NCBI RefSeq assembly: GCF_000378245.1
Contig: NZ_KB899501.1
Coordinates: 62,001-126,000 of the forward strand
Origin: Aromatoleum toluclasticum ATCC 700605
Lineage (GTDB): Bacteria; Pseudomonadota; Gammaproteobacteria; Burkholderiales; Rhodocyclaceae
Length of the DNA: 64,000 nt
Reading direction: 5' to 3'
Positions within the stretch are counted from its first letter, which is position 1, and each line of letters begins with the position of its first letter. The translations under genes were made by a program, and so were the position numbers. This document shows positions 9,540 through 18,621 of the stretch, one piece after another. The notes below the pieces were generated by a model. That model was not told where the DNA came from, made no database searches, and saw only the letters and a list, made by a program, of their open reading frames with translations.

Positions 9540-10169
9540 TCAGCCGAGCAGCGCGGGGTTCAGCGTATAGGTGCCCGTGAGCCTGGCCTCCGCGAGCACA
9601 TGGCCGGCGATCGCATTGCGCACCTGCGCTCCGCCGAACTGGCCGTCGACGCTGCTGCATTCCTTGTCCAGCGCATACAGCGTGAACACGTAGCGATGCA
9701 CGAGTTCGTCGTTCCACGGCGGGCAGGGGCCATCGTAGCCGTGGTAGTTCCCGCGCATCGTTTCGTCCCCGGCGAACCATGCCGTGTAATCGTTGATGCC
9801 CTGGCGCGAGCCGAGCGGCCCTTCCGGCCCGTTCTTCCCGCCCGGCGTCACTTCGCCCGAAAAGCTGCCGGCGGCGATCTCCCGCAGGTCTGCCGGGAGG
9901 TCGACGACGACCCAGTGGAAGAAGTCCACGCGCGGCAGGCTTGCCGGCACGACGCGACCTTCCTGGTTGACGTCATCACCCTTGCTCGGCACGTCCGGAT
10001 CGTGGCAGATCAGCACGAAGGAACGCGTGCCCGCCGGTACGCCGCTCCAGGCCAGATGCGGATTGCGATTGCTGCCGAGGCATGCGTGGCCCTCGGCAGC
10101 GGGAATGCAGAACGAGAATTCGTCGGGGATGCGCGCACCGTCGGCGAAGCTTTGGCTGCTGAGTTTCAT
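9540..10169 (-). CDS. YbhB/YbcL-family (PEBP-like) protein
   Basis: Member of the phosphatidylethanolamine-binding-protein superfamily; bacterial members have no firmly assigned substrate. Seen here: the anion-pocket motifs CHDPDVP and HGYDGPCPP, plus HRYVFTLYALD. The 209-aa length exceeds E. coli YbhB (about 158 aa), mostly through extra loops (residues 62-80 and 105-145). No signal peptide, so cytoplasmic. The ATG follows TAAGGAGTT. It lies downstream of murJ on the same strand after 109 bases, and convergent with ggt. Confidence 0.88.
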   Translation of the reverse strand: MKLSSQSFADGARIPDEFSFCIPAAEGHACLGSNRNPHLAWSGVPAGTRSFVLICHDPDVPSKGDDVNQEGRVVPASLPRVDFFHWVVVDLPADLREIAAGSFSGEVTPGGKNGPEGPLGSRQGINDYTAWFAGDETMRGNYHGYDGPCPPWNDELVHRYVFTLYALDKECSSVDGQFGGAQVRNAIAGHVLAEARLTGTYTLNPALLG

Positions 10170-10278
10170 GCCAGGGAACTCCTTACATGTCAGTCGGGAA
10201 TGGCAACCATTTCATTGTAATGCCGCGCACGCGTCCAGTGGCGCCGTGCCCGCGAGGCAGCCGGCAGGTGTGCGTCCG

Positions 10279-11814
10279 TCAGGCCGCGCGCCGGCGGAAG
10301 TCCCGCACGCGGATCCCGAGCGCGAACAGCGTCAGGAAGTAGGCCGCGATGCCCGCCAGCACGACCGCGGACAGGCGCAGCACGCGCATCGTCGCAGGCT
10401 GCGCGTACCACCACGTCTCCTCACCCATGCCGAACCACAGCACGACCCCCAGGGCTGCCAGCGCGACCAGCAGGCGCAGCGCGAAAAGCCCCCAGCGCGG
10501 CAGCGGAAGATATACCCCGCGCCGGCGCAATCCCCGGTACAGCAGCGCCGCATTCAGCAGCGAGGCGAGCCCGATCGACAGGGCGAGGCCGGCATGCCTG
10601 AGCGGCACGATGAACGCCAGGTTCATCAATTGCGTCGCAGCCAGCGTGATCAGCGCGATCTTCACCGGCGTGCGGATGTCCTGTCGCGCATAGAAGCCGG
10701 GCGCGAGGATCTTCACCAGGATCAGGCCGCTCAGCCCCACGCTGTAGGCGACGAGCGCGAGGCGCGTCTGCTGCACGTCCGCCGCCGTGAAGGCACCGTG
10801 CTGGAACAGCGTCGACAGCAGCGGCACGGCCAGCAGGGCCAGCGCGAGGGCGGCCGGCAGCGTCAGCATCAGCGTCAGGCGCAGTCCCCAGTCGAGAAGC
10901 GACGAGAACGCTTCTGGCTGCTCGTCCGCATGCAGTTTCGACAGACTGGGCAGCAGGATCGTCCCTAGCGCGGCACCAAGCAGCCCGGCCGGGAACTCCA
11001 TCAGGCGATCGGCGTAATACAGCCACGACACGCTGCCGCTTTCGAGGAAGGACGCGAAGATCGTGTTGATGATCAGCGACACCTGGCTCACCGAAACGCC
11101 GAGCATTGCCGGCAGCATCAGTTTGCCGATGCGGCGCACGCCCGGGTCGGACAGGTTCAGGTCGAAGCGCGGCAGTAGCCCGATGCGTGCGAGCGGACGC
11201 AGCTGCAGCGCCAGTTGCAGGATGCCGCCGATGAACACTGCCCAGGCCAGTACGAGGACCGGCGGGTCGAACCACGGGGCGGCGAACAGCGCCATGCCGA
11301 TGAACGAAATGTTCAGCAGCACCGGCGTGAACGCGGGAATGGCGAACCGGCTCCAGGAGTTCAGCACGCCGCCGGCCAGTGCCACCAGCGACATGAACAG
11401 GATATAGGGGAAAGTGATGCGGGTCAGTTCGACCGTCAGCGCGAACTTGTCGGGCTCATCCGCGAAACCTGGCGCGGATGCCCAGATTATCAGCGGCGCG
11501 GCGACGATGCCGATCGCGGTCACCGCCGTTACGGCCAGCGCGAGGGCCGTGGCCACGCGACTGACCAGCTTGTGTGTCTCCTCGGGGCCCTGGCGGTTCT
11601 TGTATTCTGCAAGAATCGGCACGAAGGCCTGCGAGAACGCCCCTTCCGCGAACATGCGTCGCAGCAGGTTGGGCAGCCGGAACGCGACGAAGAAGGCGTC
11701 GGTCGCCATGCCGGCACCGAAGGTGCGCGCGATCACGAAATCCCGGACGAAGCCGAGGATACGCGACAGCAAGGTCATGCTGCTGACGGTGGCGAGGGCG
11801 CGCAACAGGTTCAT
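10279..11814 (-). CDS. murJ: Lipid II flippase MurJ
   Basis: Polytopic inner-membrane protein (511 aa, about 14 helices expected) of the MOP exporter superfamily that moves lipid-linked peptidoglycan precursor outward. The N-terminus ([20 protein letters not shown]) followed by [15 protein letters not shown] is the classic MviN/MurJ start. [22 protein letters not shown] contains the conserved Arg-rich substrate region. It is divergent from rpsT, the usual neighbour in proteobacteria, which supports the call. Confidence 0.95.
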   Translation of the reverse strand: MNLLRALATVSSMTLLSRILGFVRDFVIARTFGAGMATDAFFVAFRLPNLLRRMFAEGAFSQAFVPILAEYKNRQGPEETHKLVSRVATALALAVTAVTAIGIVAAPLIIWASAPGFADEPDKFALTVELTRITFPYILFMSLVALAGGVLNSWSRFAIPAFTPVLLNISFIGMALFAAPWFDPPVLVLAWAVFIGGILQLALQLRPLARIGLLPRFDLNLSDPGVRRIGKLMLPAMLGVSVSQVSLIINTIFASFLESGSVSWLYYADRLMEFPAGLLGAALGTILLPSLSKLHADEQPEAFSSLLDWGLRLTLMLTLPAALALALLAVPLLSTLFQHGAFTAADVQQTRLALVAYSVGLSGLILVKILAPGFYARQDIRTPVKIALITLAATQLMNLAFIVPLRHAGLALSIGLASLLNAALLYRGLRRRGVYLPLPRWGLFALRLLVALAALGVVLWFGMGEETWWYAQPATMRVLRLSAVVLAGIAAYFLTLFALGIRVRDFRRRAA

Positions 11815-11870
11815 CGGGGGGGTGCCGTGGGAAAAGACGCGATGATAGCCGCTGTTGCCCGCTGGTGCAC

Positions 11871-11899
11871 TTGCGCCTTGTCGATCGAATGGTTAAACT
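11871..11899 (+). promoter_or_regulatory. Sigma70-type promoter of rpsT
   Basis: TTGCGC (11871-11876), a 17-bp spacer and TAAACT (11894-11899) lie about 40 bases before the rpsT ATG. Spacing is ideal and the position suits a strongly expressed ribosomal gene. Confidence 0.55.
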
Positions 11900-11938
11900 C
11901 GCGCGTTTTCAAGAACCACTCAACGGAAGAACATAGAT

Positions 11939-12205
11939 ATGGCCAACTCGGCACAAGCCCGCAAGCGCGCCCGTCAGGCGGTCGTGGCCCGCGCTCACAA
12001 TGGCAGCCTCCGTTCTCGTCTGCGTACCGCGATCAAGGCTGTGCAAAAGGCCGTCGTCGGTGGCGACAAGGCTGCTGCCCAAGCGGTGTTCCGCACCTCG
12101 ATGAGCACGATCGACAGCATCGCCGACAAGAAGATCATCCACAAGAACAAGGCTTCGCGTCACAAGAGCCGCCTGTCCGCAGCGATCAAGGCGATGGCTG
12201 CCTGA
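11939..12205 (+). CDS. rpsT: 30S ribosomal protein S20
   Basis: Small, very basic 88-aa protein that binds 16S rRNA early in 30S assembly. [13 protein letters not shown] and [17 protein letters not shown] are typical S20 termini. Single gene with its own promoter (11871-11899) and intrinsic terminator (12231-12255), divergent from murJ. S20 usually represses its own translation through its leader, which here is only about 30 bases. Confidence 0.98.
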   Translation: MANSAQARKRARQAVVARAHNGSLRSRLRTAIKAVQKAVVGGDKAAAQAVFRTSMSTIDSIADKKIIHKNKASRHKSRLSAAIKAMAA

Positions 12206-12230
12206 TCCGCGCGTTCCTGCGATAAAGAAA

Positions 12231-12255
12231 ACGGCGACCCTGGTCGCCGTTTTTT
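12231..12255 (+). terminator. Intrinsic terminator of rpsT
   Basis: ACGGCGACC (12231-12239) pairs with GGTCGCCGT (12242-12250), followed by a T6 run. The A-rich 5' side could also serve the convergent DUF3579 gene on the minus strand. Confidence 0.88.
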
Positions 12256-12297
12256 ATTTCCGGTTCATTTGCCGCGCGCTTGCGGTCCGCGCCTGCC

Positions 12298-12594
12298 TCA
12301 GATCTTCATCTGATCGTCATCGATCCTGTCGATGATCAGATCGTTGTCTTTCGCAAAGTTGATCAGGAACTTGTAAGCGAGCGGTTCGACGTCATACAGC
12401 CGGGCGTCCACCAGCACGGCCTTGTGGCCCTTGAGTGTGCATCCCGGCCGCACATGGGGCGAATACATCATCCGGTTGTCGGAGCCGAAGGCCGACATGA
12501 TTCCGCATAACCGATCAGCCCAGTCGCTCGGGCGGAAGGTCTTCCCTTCGCGCGTGACTCCGATGATGACGAAGCTTTCGATCGATTGATTCAT
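12298..12594 (-). CDS. DUF3579 family protein
   Basis: Small cytoplasmic protein (98 aa from ATG 12594) of a betaproteobacterial family without known function. FVIIGVTREGKTFRPSDWAD followed by RLCGIMSAFG is the family core, and a PLAYKFLINFAKDNDL segment lies near the C-terminus. No catalytic pattern, signal or membrane segment is seen. A longer start at 12684 is open, but its added 30 residues are low-complexity Pro/Ser/Arg and probably untranslated. The family often sits next to argD, as here, where it is divergent from it. Confidence 0.82.
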   Translation of the reverse strand: MNQSIESFVIIGVTREGKTFRPSDWADRLCGIMSAFGSDNRMMYSPHVRPGCTLKGHKAVLVDARLYDVEPLAYKFLINFAKDNDLIIDRIDDDQMKI

Positions 12595-12945
12595 AGGGCG
12601 GGGCTCGGCGGCTGCGGGTGTTTCCTGGGGAATGGTGCGCCGGCTGGAGCCGGAACTGCTGGCACCGCGAAAGACGGGGCGCATTTTAGCAGAAAAGCCC
12701 CTCTTTATCCCGCGATGCGACAGATGATTCCGGAATGCGGGTGTCGCCGGGCCCCGAAAAAAACACGCACGTACCGGCCCCTCGCTGCCCCGCGTCGTCC
12801 TTGCCCGGTAGCGGCCCGGATCACCCGCCTGTCGATCCCGAACCTGTACAACGCCTGCGGTTTTCGCTTAACATCGACCTTCAACCAATTCACGGCGGCA
12901 TGTGCCGCCGTGCGCGTTTCTGCTACATCCTGAACGGGGTCCCCC
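12595..12945. other. Divergent intergenic region DUF3579-argD
   Basis: No gene is supported in these 351 bases. A minus-strand TAAAAT at 12683-12688 is a possible -10 for the DUF3579 gene but has no good -35. On the argD side a 22-bp palindrome lies at 12891-12912. No ARG box (TNTGAATWWWWATTCANW type) is apparent. Confidence 0.5.
12891..12912. repeat. Perfect inverted repeat in the argD leader
   Basis: CACGGCGGCA (12891-12900) is exactly reverse-complemented at 12903-12912 across a 2-base TG centre, 33 bases before the argD ATG. It could be an operator or an mRNA hairpin near the ribosome site. No U-run follows. Confidence 0.5.
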
Positions 12946-14118
12946 ATGTCGCATCTCATGAATACCTACGCCAGATTGCCCGTTGCTTTCACGCATGGGG
13001 AGGGCGTCTGGCTCTTTGATGAGACCGGCAAGCGCTATCTGGATGCGCTTTCGGGCATTGCCGTGTCTACGCTCGGTCACAACCACCCGCGGCTTGTGCG
13101 CGCCATTTCCGAACAGGCCGCGAGCGTGCTCCACACGTCCAACCTGTACCGCATCCCGCGTCAGGAGGAACTGGGCGACCGCATAGCCGCCCTGTCCGGC
13201 ATGGACGAAGTGTTCTTCTGCAATTCCGGCTGCGAAGCCAACGAGGCCGCCATCAAACTCGCGCGCTTCTACGGCCACAAGAAGAACGTCGACCATCCCG
13301 AGATCATCGTCATGGAAAACGCCTTTCATGGCCGTACGCTCGCCACCCTCTCTGCAACGGGCAACCGCAAGACGCAGGCCGGCTTCGAGCCCCTCGTGAC
13401 GGGCTTCGTGCGCGTCCCGTACAAGGACCTCGCGGCGATCCGCGCGGTCGGCGAGCATAACCACAACGTCGTTGCCATCATGCTCGAGATGGTTCAGGGC
13501 GAAGGTGGCATCAACATCGCCGACGACGCCTTCCAGCGCGAGCTGCGCGCGATATGCGACGAGCGCGGCTGGCTGCTGATCTGCGACGAAGTGCAGTGCG
13601 GCATCGGCCGCACCGGCCATTGGTTCGGCTTCCAGCAATCGGGTGTCAAGCCGGACATCATGACGCTGGCGAAGGGCCTCGGTTCGGGCGTGCCGATTGG
13701 TGCATGTGTCACTGCGGGGCGCGCGGCGGGCCTGTTCGGGCCCGGAAACCACGGCTCCACCTTCGGCGGCAATCCGCTCGCATGCGCTGCAGGCCTTGCG
13801 ACGCTCGACGAGATCGAGGACAAGGCGCTGCGGGACAACGCCGTCCGTGTCGGTGCCGCCATCTGCAACGGCATGCGCGAAGCGCTGGCCGGCGTGGCCG
13901 GGGTCGTCGACATCCGCGGCCGCGGTCTGATGATCGGCATCGAACTCGACCGCCCCTGCGGCGATCTCGTGCGCCAGGCGCTCGACGCCGGCCTGCTGAT
14001 CAACGTCACGGCCGAACGCGTCATCCGGCTGCTTCCCGCGCTCGTGTTCACCGAGCAGGACGCCGGAGCCCTCGTGTCGGCGCTCGCGCCGCTGGTGCGC
14101 AAGTTCCTCGCGCAATAA
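12946..14118 (+). CDS. argD: Acetylornithine aminotransferase
   Basis: PLP enzyme that turns N-acetylglutamate semialdehyde into N-acetylornithine; it may also serve lysine synthesis (DapC activity). The 390-aa length is normal. Motifs: CNSGCEANEAAIKLAR (cofactor phosphate), FHGRTLATLSATG, CDEVQCGIGRTG, and MTLAKGLGSGVPIG carrying the Schiff-base lysine. GSTFGGNPLACA closes the active site. argF starts 11 bases after the stop, so argD-argF form an operon with argG following. Confidence 0.95.
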   Translation: MSHLMNTYARLPVAFTHGEGVWLFDETGKRYLDALSGIAVSTLGHNHPRLVRAISEQAASVLHTSNLYRIPRQEELGDRIAALSGMDEVFFCNSGCEANEAAIKLARFYGHKKNVDHPEIIVMENAFHGRTLATLSATGNRKTQAGFEPLVTGFVRVPYKDLAAIRAVGEHNHNVVAIMLEMVQGEGGINIADDAFQRELRAICDERGWLLICDEVQCGIGRTGHWFGFQQSGVKPDIMTLAKGLGSGVPIGACVTAGRAAGLFGPGNHGSTFGGNPLACAAGLATLDEIEDKALRDNAVRVGAAICNGMREALAGVAGVVDIRGRGLMIGIELDRPCGDLVRQALDAGLLINVTAERVIRLLPALVFTEQDAGALVSALAPLVRKFLAQ

Positions 14119-14129
14119 GGAGGCACCGG

Positions 14130-15053
14130 ATGAACACCCCGCGGCACTACCTGCAGTTCAAGGATTTCACGCGCGAGGAATACGACTACCTGTTCGGCCG
14201 CGTGCGCTGGATCAAGGACAAGTTCAAGCGCTACGAACCGTATCACCCGCTGTTCGACCGTACGCTGGTCATGATCTTCGAGAAGGCCAGTACCCGCACG
14301 CGCCTGTCCTTCGAGGCCGGCATGCAGCAGCTCGGCGGCTCGGCGATCTACCTCAACACGCGCGACTCGCAGCTCGGCCGCGGTGAGCCCGTCGAAGACG
14401 CGGCACAGGTGATCTCGCGCATGAGCGATGTCGTGATGATCCGCACCTTCGAGCAGGACATCATCGACCGCTTCGCCGGGAATTCCCGCGTGCCCGTGAT
14501 CAACGGGCTGACCAACGAATACCATCCCTGCCAGATCCTGGCCGACATCTTCACCTTCATCGAGCATCGCGGCTCGATCCAGGGCAGGACCGTCGCCTGG
14601 GTCGGGGACGCCAACAACATGTCCTACACCTGGCTGCAGGCCGCCGAGGTCCTCGACTTCAAGGTCCGCGTATCCACGCCGCCGGGCTATGCGATCGACC
14701 CCGCGCGCGCCGGTCTCGCCGGCGGCGGACACTTCGAACTGTTCGACGATCCGATGGAGGCGTGCCGCGGTGCCGACCTCGTTACCACCGACGTGTGGAC
14801 GTCGATGGGTTACGAAGCCGAGAACGATGCGCGCATGAAGGCCTTTGCCGACTGGTGCGTCGATGCCGACATGATGGCGGCCGCCAACCCCGGTGCGCTG
14901 TTCATGCACTGCCTGCCGGCACACCGCGGCGAGGAGGTCACGGCCGAAGTGATCGACGGACCGCAGTCCGTCGTGTGGGACGAGGCGGAGAACCGACTGC
15001 ACGTGCAGAAGGCGCTGATGGAGTATCTGGTGCTCGGCAAGGTCGAAAGCTGA
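14130..15053 (+). CDS. argF: Ornithine carbamoyltransferase, anabolic
   Basis: Forms citrulline from ornithine and carbamoyl phosphate. STRTRLSFE is the carbamoyl-phosphate loop, HPCQILAD the next ligand region, and [11 protein letters not shown] the ornithine-site motif. 307 aa from an ATG preceded by AAGGAGGC. It sits between argD and argG, which marks it as biosynthetic rather than the catabolic arc type. Confidence 0.96.
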   Translation: MNTPRHYLQFKDFTREEYDYLFGRVRWIKDKFKRYEPYHPLFDRTLVMIFEKASTRTRLSFEAGMQQLGGSAIYLNTRDSQLGRGEPVEDAAQVISRMSDVVMIRTFEQDIIDRFAGNSRVPVINGLTNEYHPCQILADIFTFIEHRGSIQGRTVAWVGDANNMSYTWLQAAEVLDFKVRVSTPPGYAIDPARAGLAGGGHFELFDDPMEACRGADLVTTDVWTSMGYEAENDARMKAFADWCVDADMMAAANPGALFMHCLPAHRGEEVTAEVIDGPQSVVWDEAENRLHVQKALMEYLVLGKVES

Positions 15054-15207
15054 GGTGTCGCCCTGCGCACGCGGAGCGACCGCGGCGGGGCGAGGCCAGG
15101 AAACAGGATTTGGCCGGGGCACGCGAAAACTTCGCCGATCCCGGAACGAAAAGCGGTCGTGGCAACACGGCCTTCAGTCAAGCGGTAAGGAAAGAGCGGA
15201 AATCCAC

Positions 15208-16437
<1,230 letters not shown>

Positions 16438-16449
16438 GGAGCAGTCTGG

Positions 16450-16680
16450 ATGGAGGGCGACCCGATCATATTCGGGCTGACGGTAGCGGAATTCGAGGAC
16501 TGGTCGCTCAAGATCCTCGTTTCCGCGCTGATCGTGTACATGTTGTTTATCATCGGCAACCTCGCGAAGCAGTCGAAGGCAGGACGCTACGGAACGATCT
16601 GGCTGTTCGTCGCGCTCGGCCTCGGTTTCGTCGGCTTCATCGCCAAGAGCTTCATCCAGAAATTAATGGGTATCGAATAA
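16450..16680 (+). CDS. DUF2788 small membrane protein
   Basis: 76-aa protein with two predicted membrane helices (about residues 20-42, ILVSALIVYMLFIIGNL, and 50-68, WLFVALGLGFVGFIA) joined by a short basic loop (KQSKAGRYG). It matches the DUF2788 family, which has no assigned function. It follows argG after 12 bases with GGAG at the expected distance, so it is probably co-transcribed, perhaps without a functional link to arginine. Confidence 0.82.
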   Translation: MEGDPIIFGLTVAEFEDWSLKILVSALIVYMLFIIGNLAKQSKAGRYGTIWLFVALGLGFVGFIAKSFIQKLMGIE

Positions 16681-16694
16681 GGAAGCGTCGTTTC

Positions 16695-17018
16695 ATGAGC
16701 ATTACCGAGAAGATCGACGGCATCGCCGTCACGACCAAGGCCAACGTCTATTTCGACGGCAAGTGCGTCTCGCACGCCATCACTTTCGCCGACGGCACCC
16801 GCAAGTCGGTCGGCGTGATCATGCCGGCGGCGCTGACCTTCAGTACCGGCGCGCCCGAAATCATGGAAGGCGTCGGTGGCAGCTGCCGCGTACGCCTGAA
16901 GGGCGAGACGGAGTGGACGACTTGGGGCGCGGGCGAGTCGTTCAAGGTTCCGGGCAATTCGAGCTTCGACATCGAAGTGATCGGCGAGCCTTACCACTAC
17001 ATCTGCCACTTCGGCTGA
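16695..17018 (+). CDS. ppnP: Pyrimidine/purine nucleoside phosphorylase (PpnP)
   Basis: Single-domain cupin (107 aa) of the former DUF1255/YaiE family; characterised members phosphorolyse a broad range of nucleosides. Matching segments are KANVYFDGKCVSH, TFADGTRKSVGVIMP, and near the end VPGNSSFDIEV and YHYICHF. No signal peptide. It lies in a run of small genes between argG and yajQ, with 14- and 21-base gaps. Confidence 0.88.
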   Translation: MSITEKIDGIAVTTKANVYFDGKCVSHAITFADGTRKSVGVIMPAALTFSTGAPEIMEGVGGSCRVRLKGETEWTTWGAGESFKVPGNSSFDIEVIGEPYHYICHFG

Positions 17019-17039
17019 TTATCGCGCAGGGAGCCGAAC

Positions 17040-17525
17040 ATGCCGTCTTTCGACATCATGTCCGAGGTCGACCAGCCCTCGCTGAAGAACGCCCTGGACG
17101 TCGCCAACAGCAAGATCGCCGGGCGCCATGACTTCAAGGGCACCAGCGCAAACCTCGAGCTTGGTGACAAGCTGATCACGATGTTCGGCGACACCGACTT
17201 CCAGCTCGATCAGATGAAGACCATCCTGCTGCCCGAGATGACCAAGAAGAAGGTCGACGTGCGCTGCCTCGACTACGGCGACGTGCAGAAGATTTCGGGC
17301 AACAAGGTCAAGCAGGAAGTGAAGGTGCGGGTCGGCGTCGATCAGGATCTGGCGAAGAAAATCGTCAAGCTCCTCAAGGACAGCAAGATGAAGGTCCAGG
17401 CGGCGATCCAGGGTGACGTGGTGCGCGTTTCCGGTGCCAAGCGCGACGTGCTGCAGGATGCTATCGCACTGGTGAAGAAGGGCGTAGACGACTTCCCCTT
17501 GCAGTTCGGAAATTTCCGCGACTGA
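17040..17525 (+). CDS. yajQ: YajQ-family nucleotide-binding protein
   Basis: 161-aa protein with two ferredoxin-like lobes. MPSFDIMSEVDQPSLKNA is the family start and KISGNKVKQEVKVRVGVDQD the second-lobe signature. A Xanthomonas homologue binds cyclic di-GMP; others are described as nucleotide-binding, so the ligand here is uncertain. GGGAGCC precedes the ATG. Confidence 0.92.
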   Translation: MPSFDIMSEVDQPSLKNALDVANSKIAGRHDFKGTSANLELGDKLITMFGDTDFQLDQMKTILLPEMTKKKVDVRCLDYGDVQKISGNKVKQEVKVRVGVDQDLAKKIVKLLKDSKMKVQAAIQGDVVRVSGAKRDVLQDAIALVKKGVDDFPLQFGNFRD

Positions 17526-17542
17526 TACCGGTTGGCGGTAGC

Positions 17543-17740
17543 ATGGACATCACGACGATCGCTTCCATCGCCTCCGCCAACGCCTCGGCTTCCCTGCAGG
17601 CCCAGGCTTCCGTCCTGGTCCTCAGGAAAGCGCTGGAGCTGCAGACGCTCAACGCAGCGCAGCTCCTGCAGGCTTTTCCCACTCCCGCAGGTCCGACGCC
17701 GGGCGCAAGCATCGGCGGGACGATCGACGTCTTCGTCTGA
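17543..17740 (+). CDS. YjfB-like putative motility protein
   Basis: 65-aa protein: MDITTIASIASANASASLQA, then a helical VLVLRKALELQTLNAAQLLQA and a Pro/Gly-rich tail ending in VDVFV-like residues. This matches the YjfB family, tentatively linked to motility. The ribosome site is weak (TTGGCGGTAGC). It lies 17 bases after yajQ and 244 bases before a type IV pilin gene. No function can be assigned from sequence. Confidence 0.65.
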   Translation: MDITTIASIASANASASLQAQASVLVLRKALELQTLNAAQLLQAFPTPAGPTPGASIGGTIDVFV

Positions 17741-17984
17741 GTTTCTCTTCGTGCGACGAAGGTCGCGCAAAGATCTCACTCCGTTCGCTGAGCGGCATCT
17801 GGCTGGCGCCCTCTCGGGAGCTGGCAGTCGCTTGGTCTTCGGGACCCCGATTCGATTCTGTGCAATACGACACGTTTGGGCAGTCGTCGCGCGGTTTCTC
17901 GCGCTTTCCTTGAGATAATGCCTATGGCATCGACTCTGTGTATGCTATTAGAATTGCTCCTCTGATTTTTCGGGGGAGAAGGCG

Positions 17985-18572
17985 ATGTCGGAGGGAATCT
18001 GTGACGGCTGTCAGCACTCAGGCAGGGTCGAGGTTCGTTGTCGTGCGGGGGGCCTGCTCGAATACGGATACTCCCTTGTTGAACTGATGATGGTGCTAGC
18101 GGTTCTCGGCGTACTGTCCGCGATCGCAGCGCCGTCATTTGCGCGGCTATTGGCCGAGACGCGTGTCAGGGACGCCTCCAGCGATCTTTTCGCAGCGGTG
18201 ATCCAGACCCGCTCGGAAGCGTTGAAGCGGCATGGACGCGCCGTTCTGTGCAAGAGCGCGGATTTGAATCGCTGTATCGACGATATACGCTGGGATAGCG
18301 GCTGGATCGTTTTCAACGACGAAAACGAAAGTGGGCAGCGGGATGCGGATGAGGCGCTGCTCAGAACAGGGGAGGCGCGTGGCGGCCGGGTGACGATTTC
18401 CGGCGATGGTAGCGTGGGGAACTACGTGTCCTACGTCGGTTCCGGGCGTACCCAGCAGTTGAACACGGGGGCATGGCAGGCCGGTACCTTGACCGTGTGC
18501 AGCGAAGGGATCGCGAGGCAGATCATCATCAATCGGGTTGGTCGCCCGCGTACCGTGCCTGCGACATGCTGA
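17985..18572 (+). CDS. Second FimT/GspH-type minor pseudopilin
   Basis: 195-aa prepilin-like protein. The class III signal is LLEYG/YSLVELMMVLAVLG (cleavage after Gly28, Glu+5 present), followed by the helix LSAIAAPSFARLL and the GspH-like ETRVRDASSDLFAAVIQTRSEA region. The 28-residue leader is unusually long and holds three cysteines (Cys6, Cys9, Cys19). The start at ATG 17985 is backed by GGGGGAGAAGG. It faces pilY1 head-on across a terminator and is a paralogue of the FimT-like gene at 24282-24785, suggesting an accessory pilus-tip subunit. Confidence 0.82.
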   Translation: MSEGICDGCQHSGRVEVRCRAGGLLEYGYSLVELMMVLAVLGVLSAIAAPSFARLLAETRVRDASSDLFAAVIQTRSEALKRHGRAVLCKSADLNRCIDDIRWDSGWIVFNDENESGQRDADEALLRTGEARGGRVTISGDGSVGNYVSYVGSGRTQQLNTGAWQAGTLTVCSEGIARQIIINRVGRPRTVPATC

Positions 18573-18597
18573 AAAAAAAAAGGCCGCAGCTGCGGCC
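18572..18597 (-). terminator. Intrinsic terminator of the minor-pilin operon
   Basis: GGCCGCAG (18582-18589) pairs with CTGCGGCC (18590-18597). On the minus strand the stem is followed by ten T residues (A10 at 18572-18581 on the plus strand). It lies 25 bases beyond the pilY1 stop and directly abuts the convergent pilin gene. Confidence 0.88.
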
Positions 18598-18621
18598 CGT
18601 TTACGACGCTGCGTGACGCGA

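Noticed and set aside
13494-15122. 542-aa minus-strand frame across argD/argF
   Set aside because: Antisense shadow of two well-conserved arginine genes; composition is His/Arg/Asp-rich without motifs.
17819-17837. Possible sigma54 promoter (TGGCAG...TTGGT) upstream of the second FimT-type gene
   Set aside because: The -12 element is GT instead of GC, and the site is about 150 bases from the start codon; too weak.
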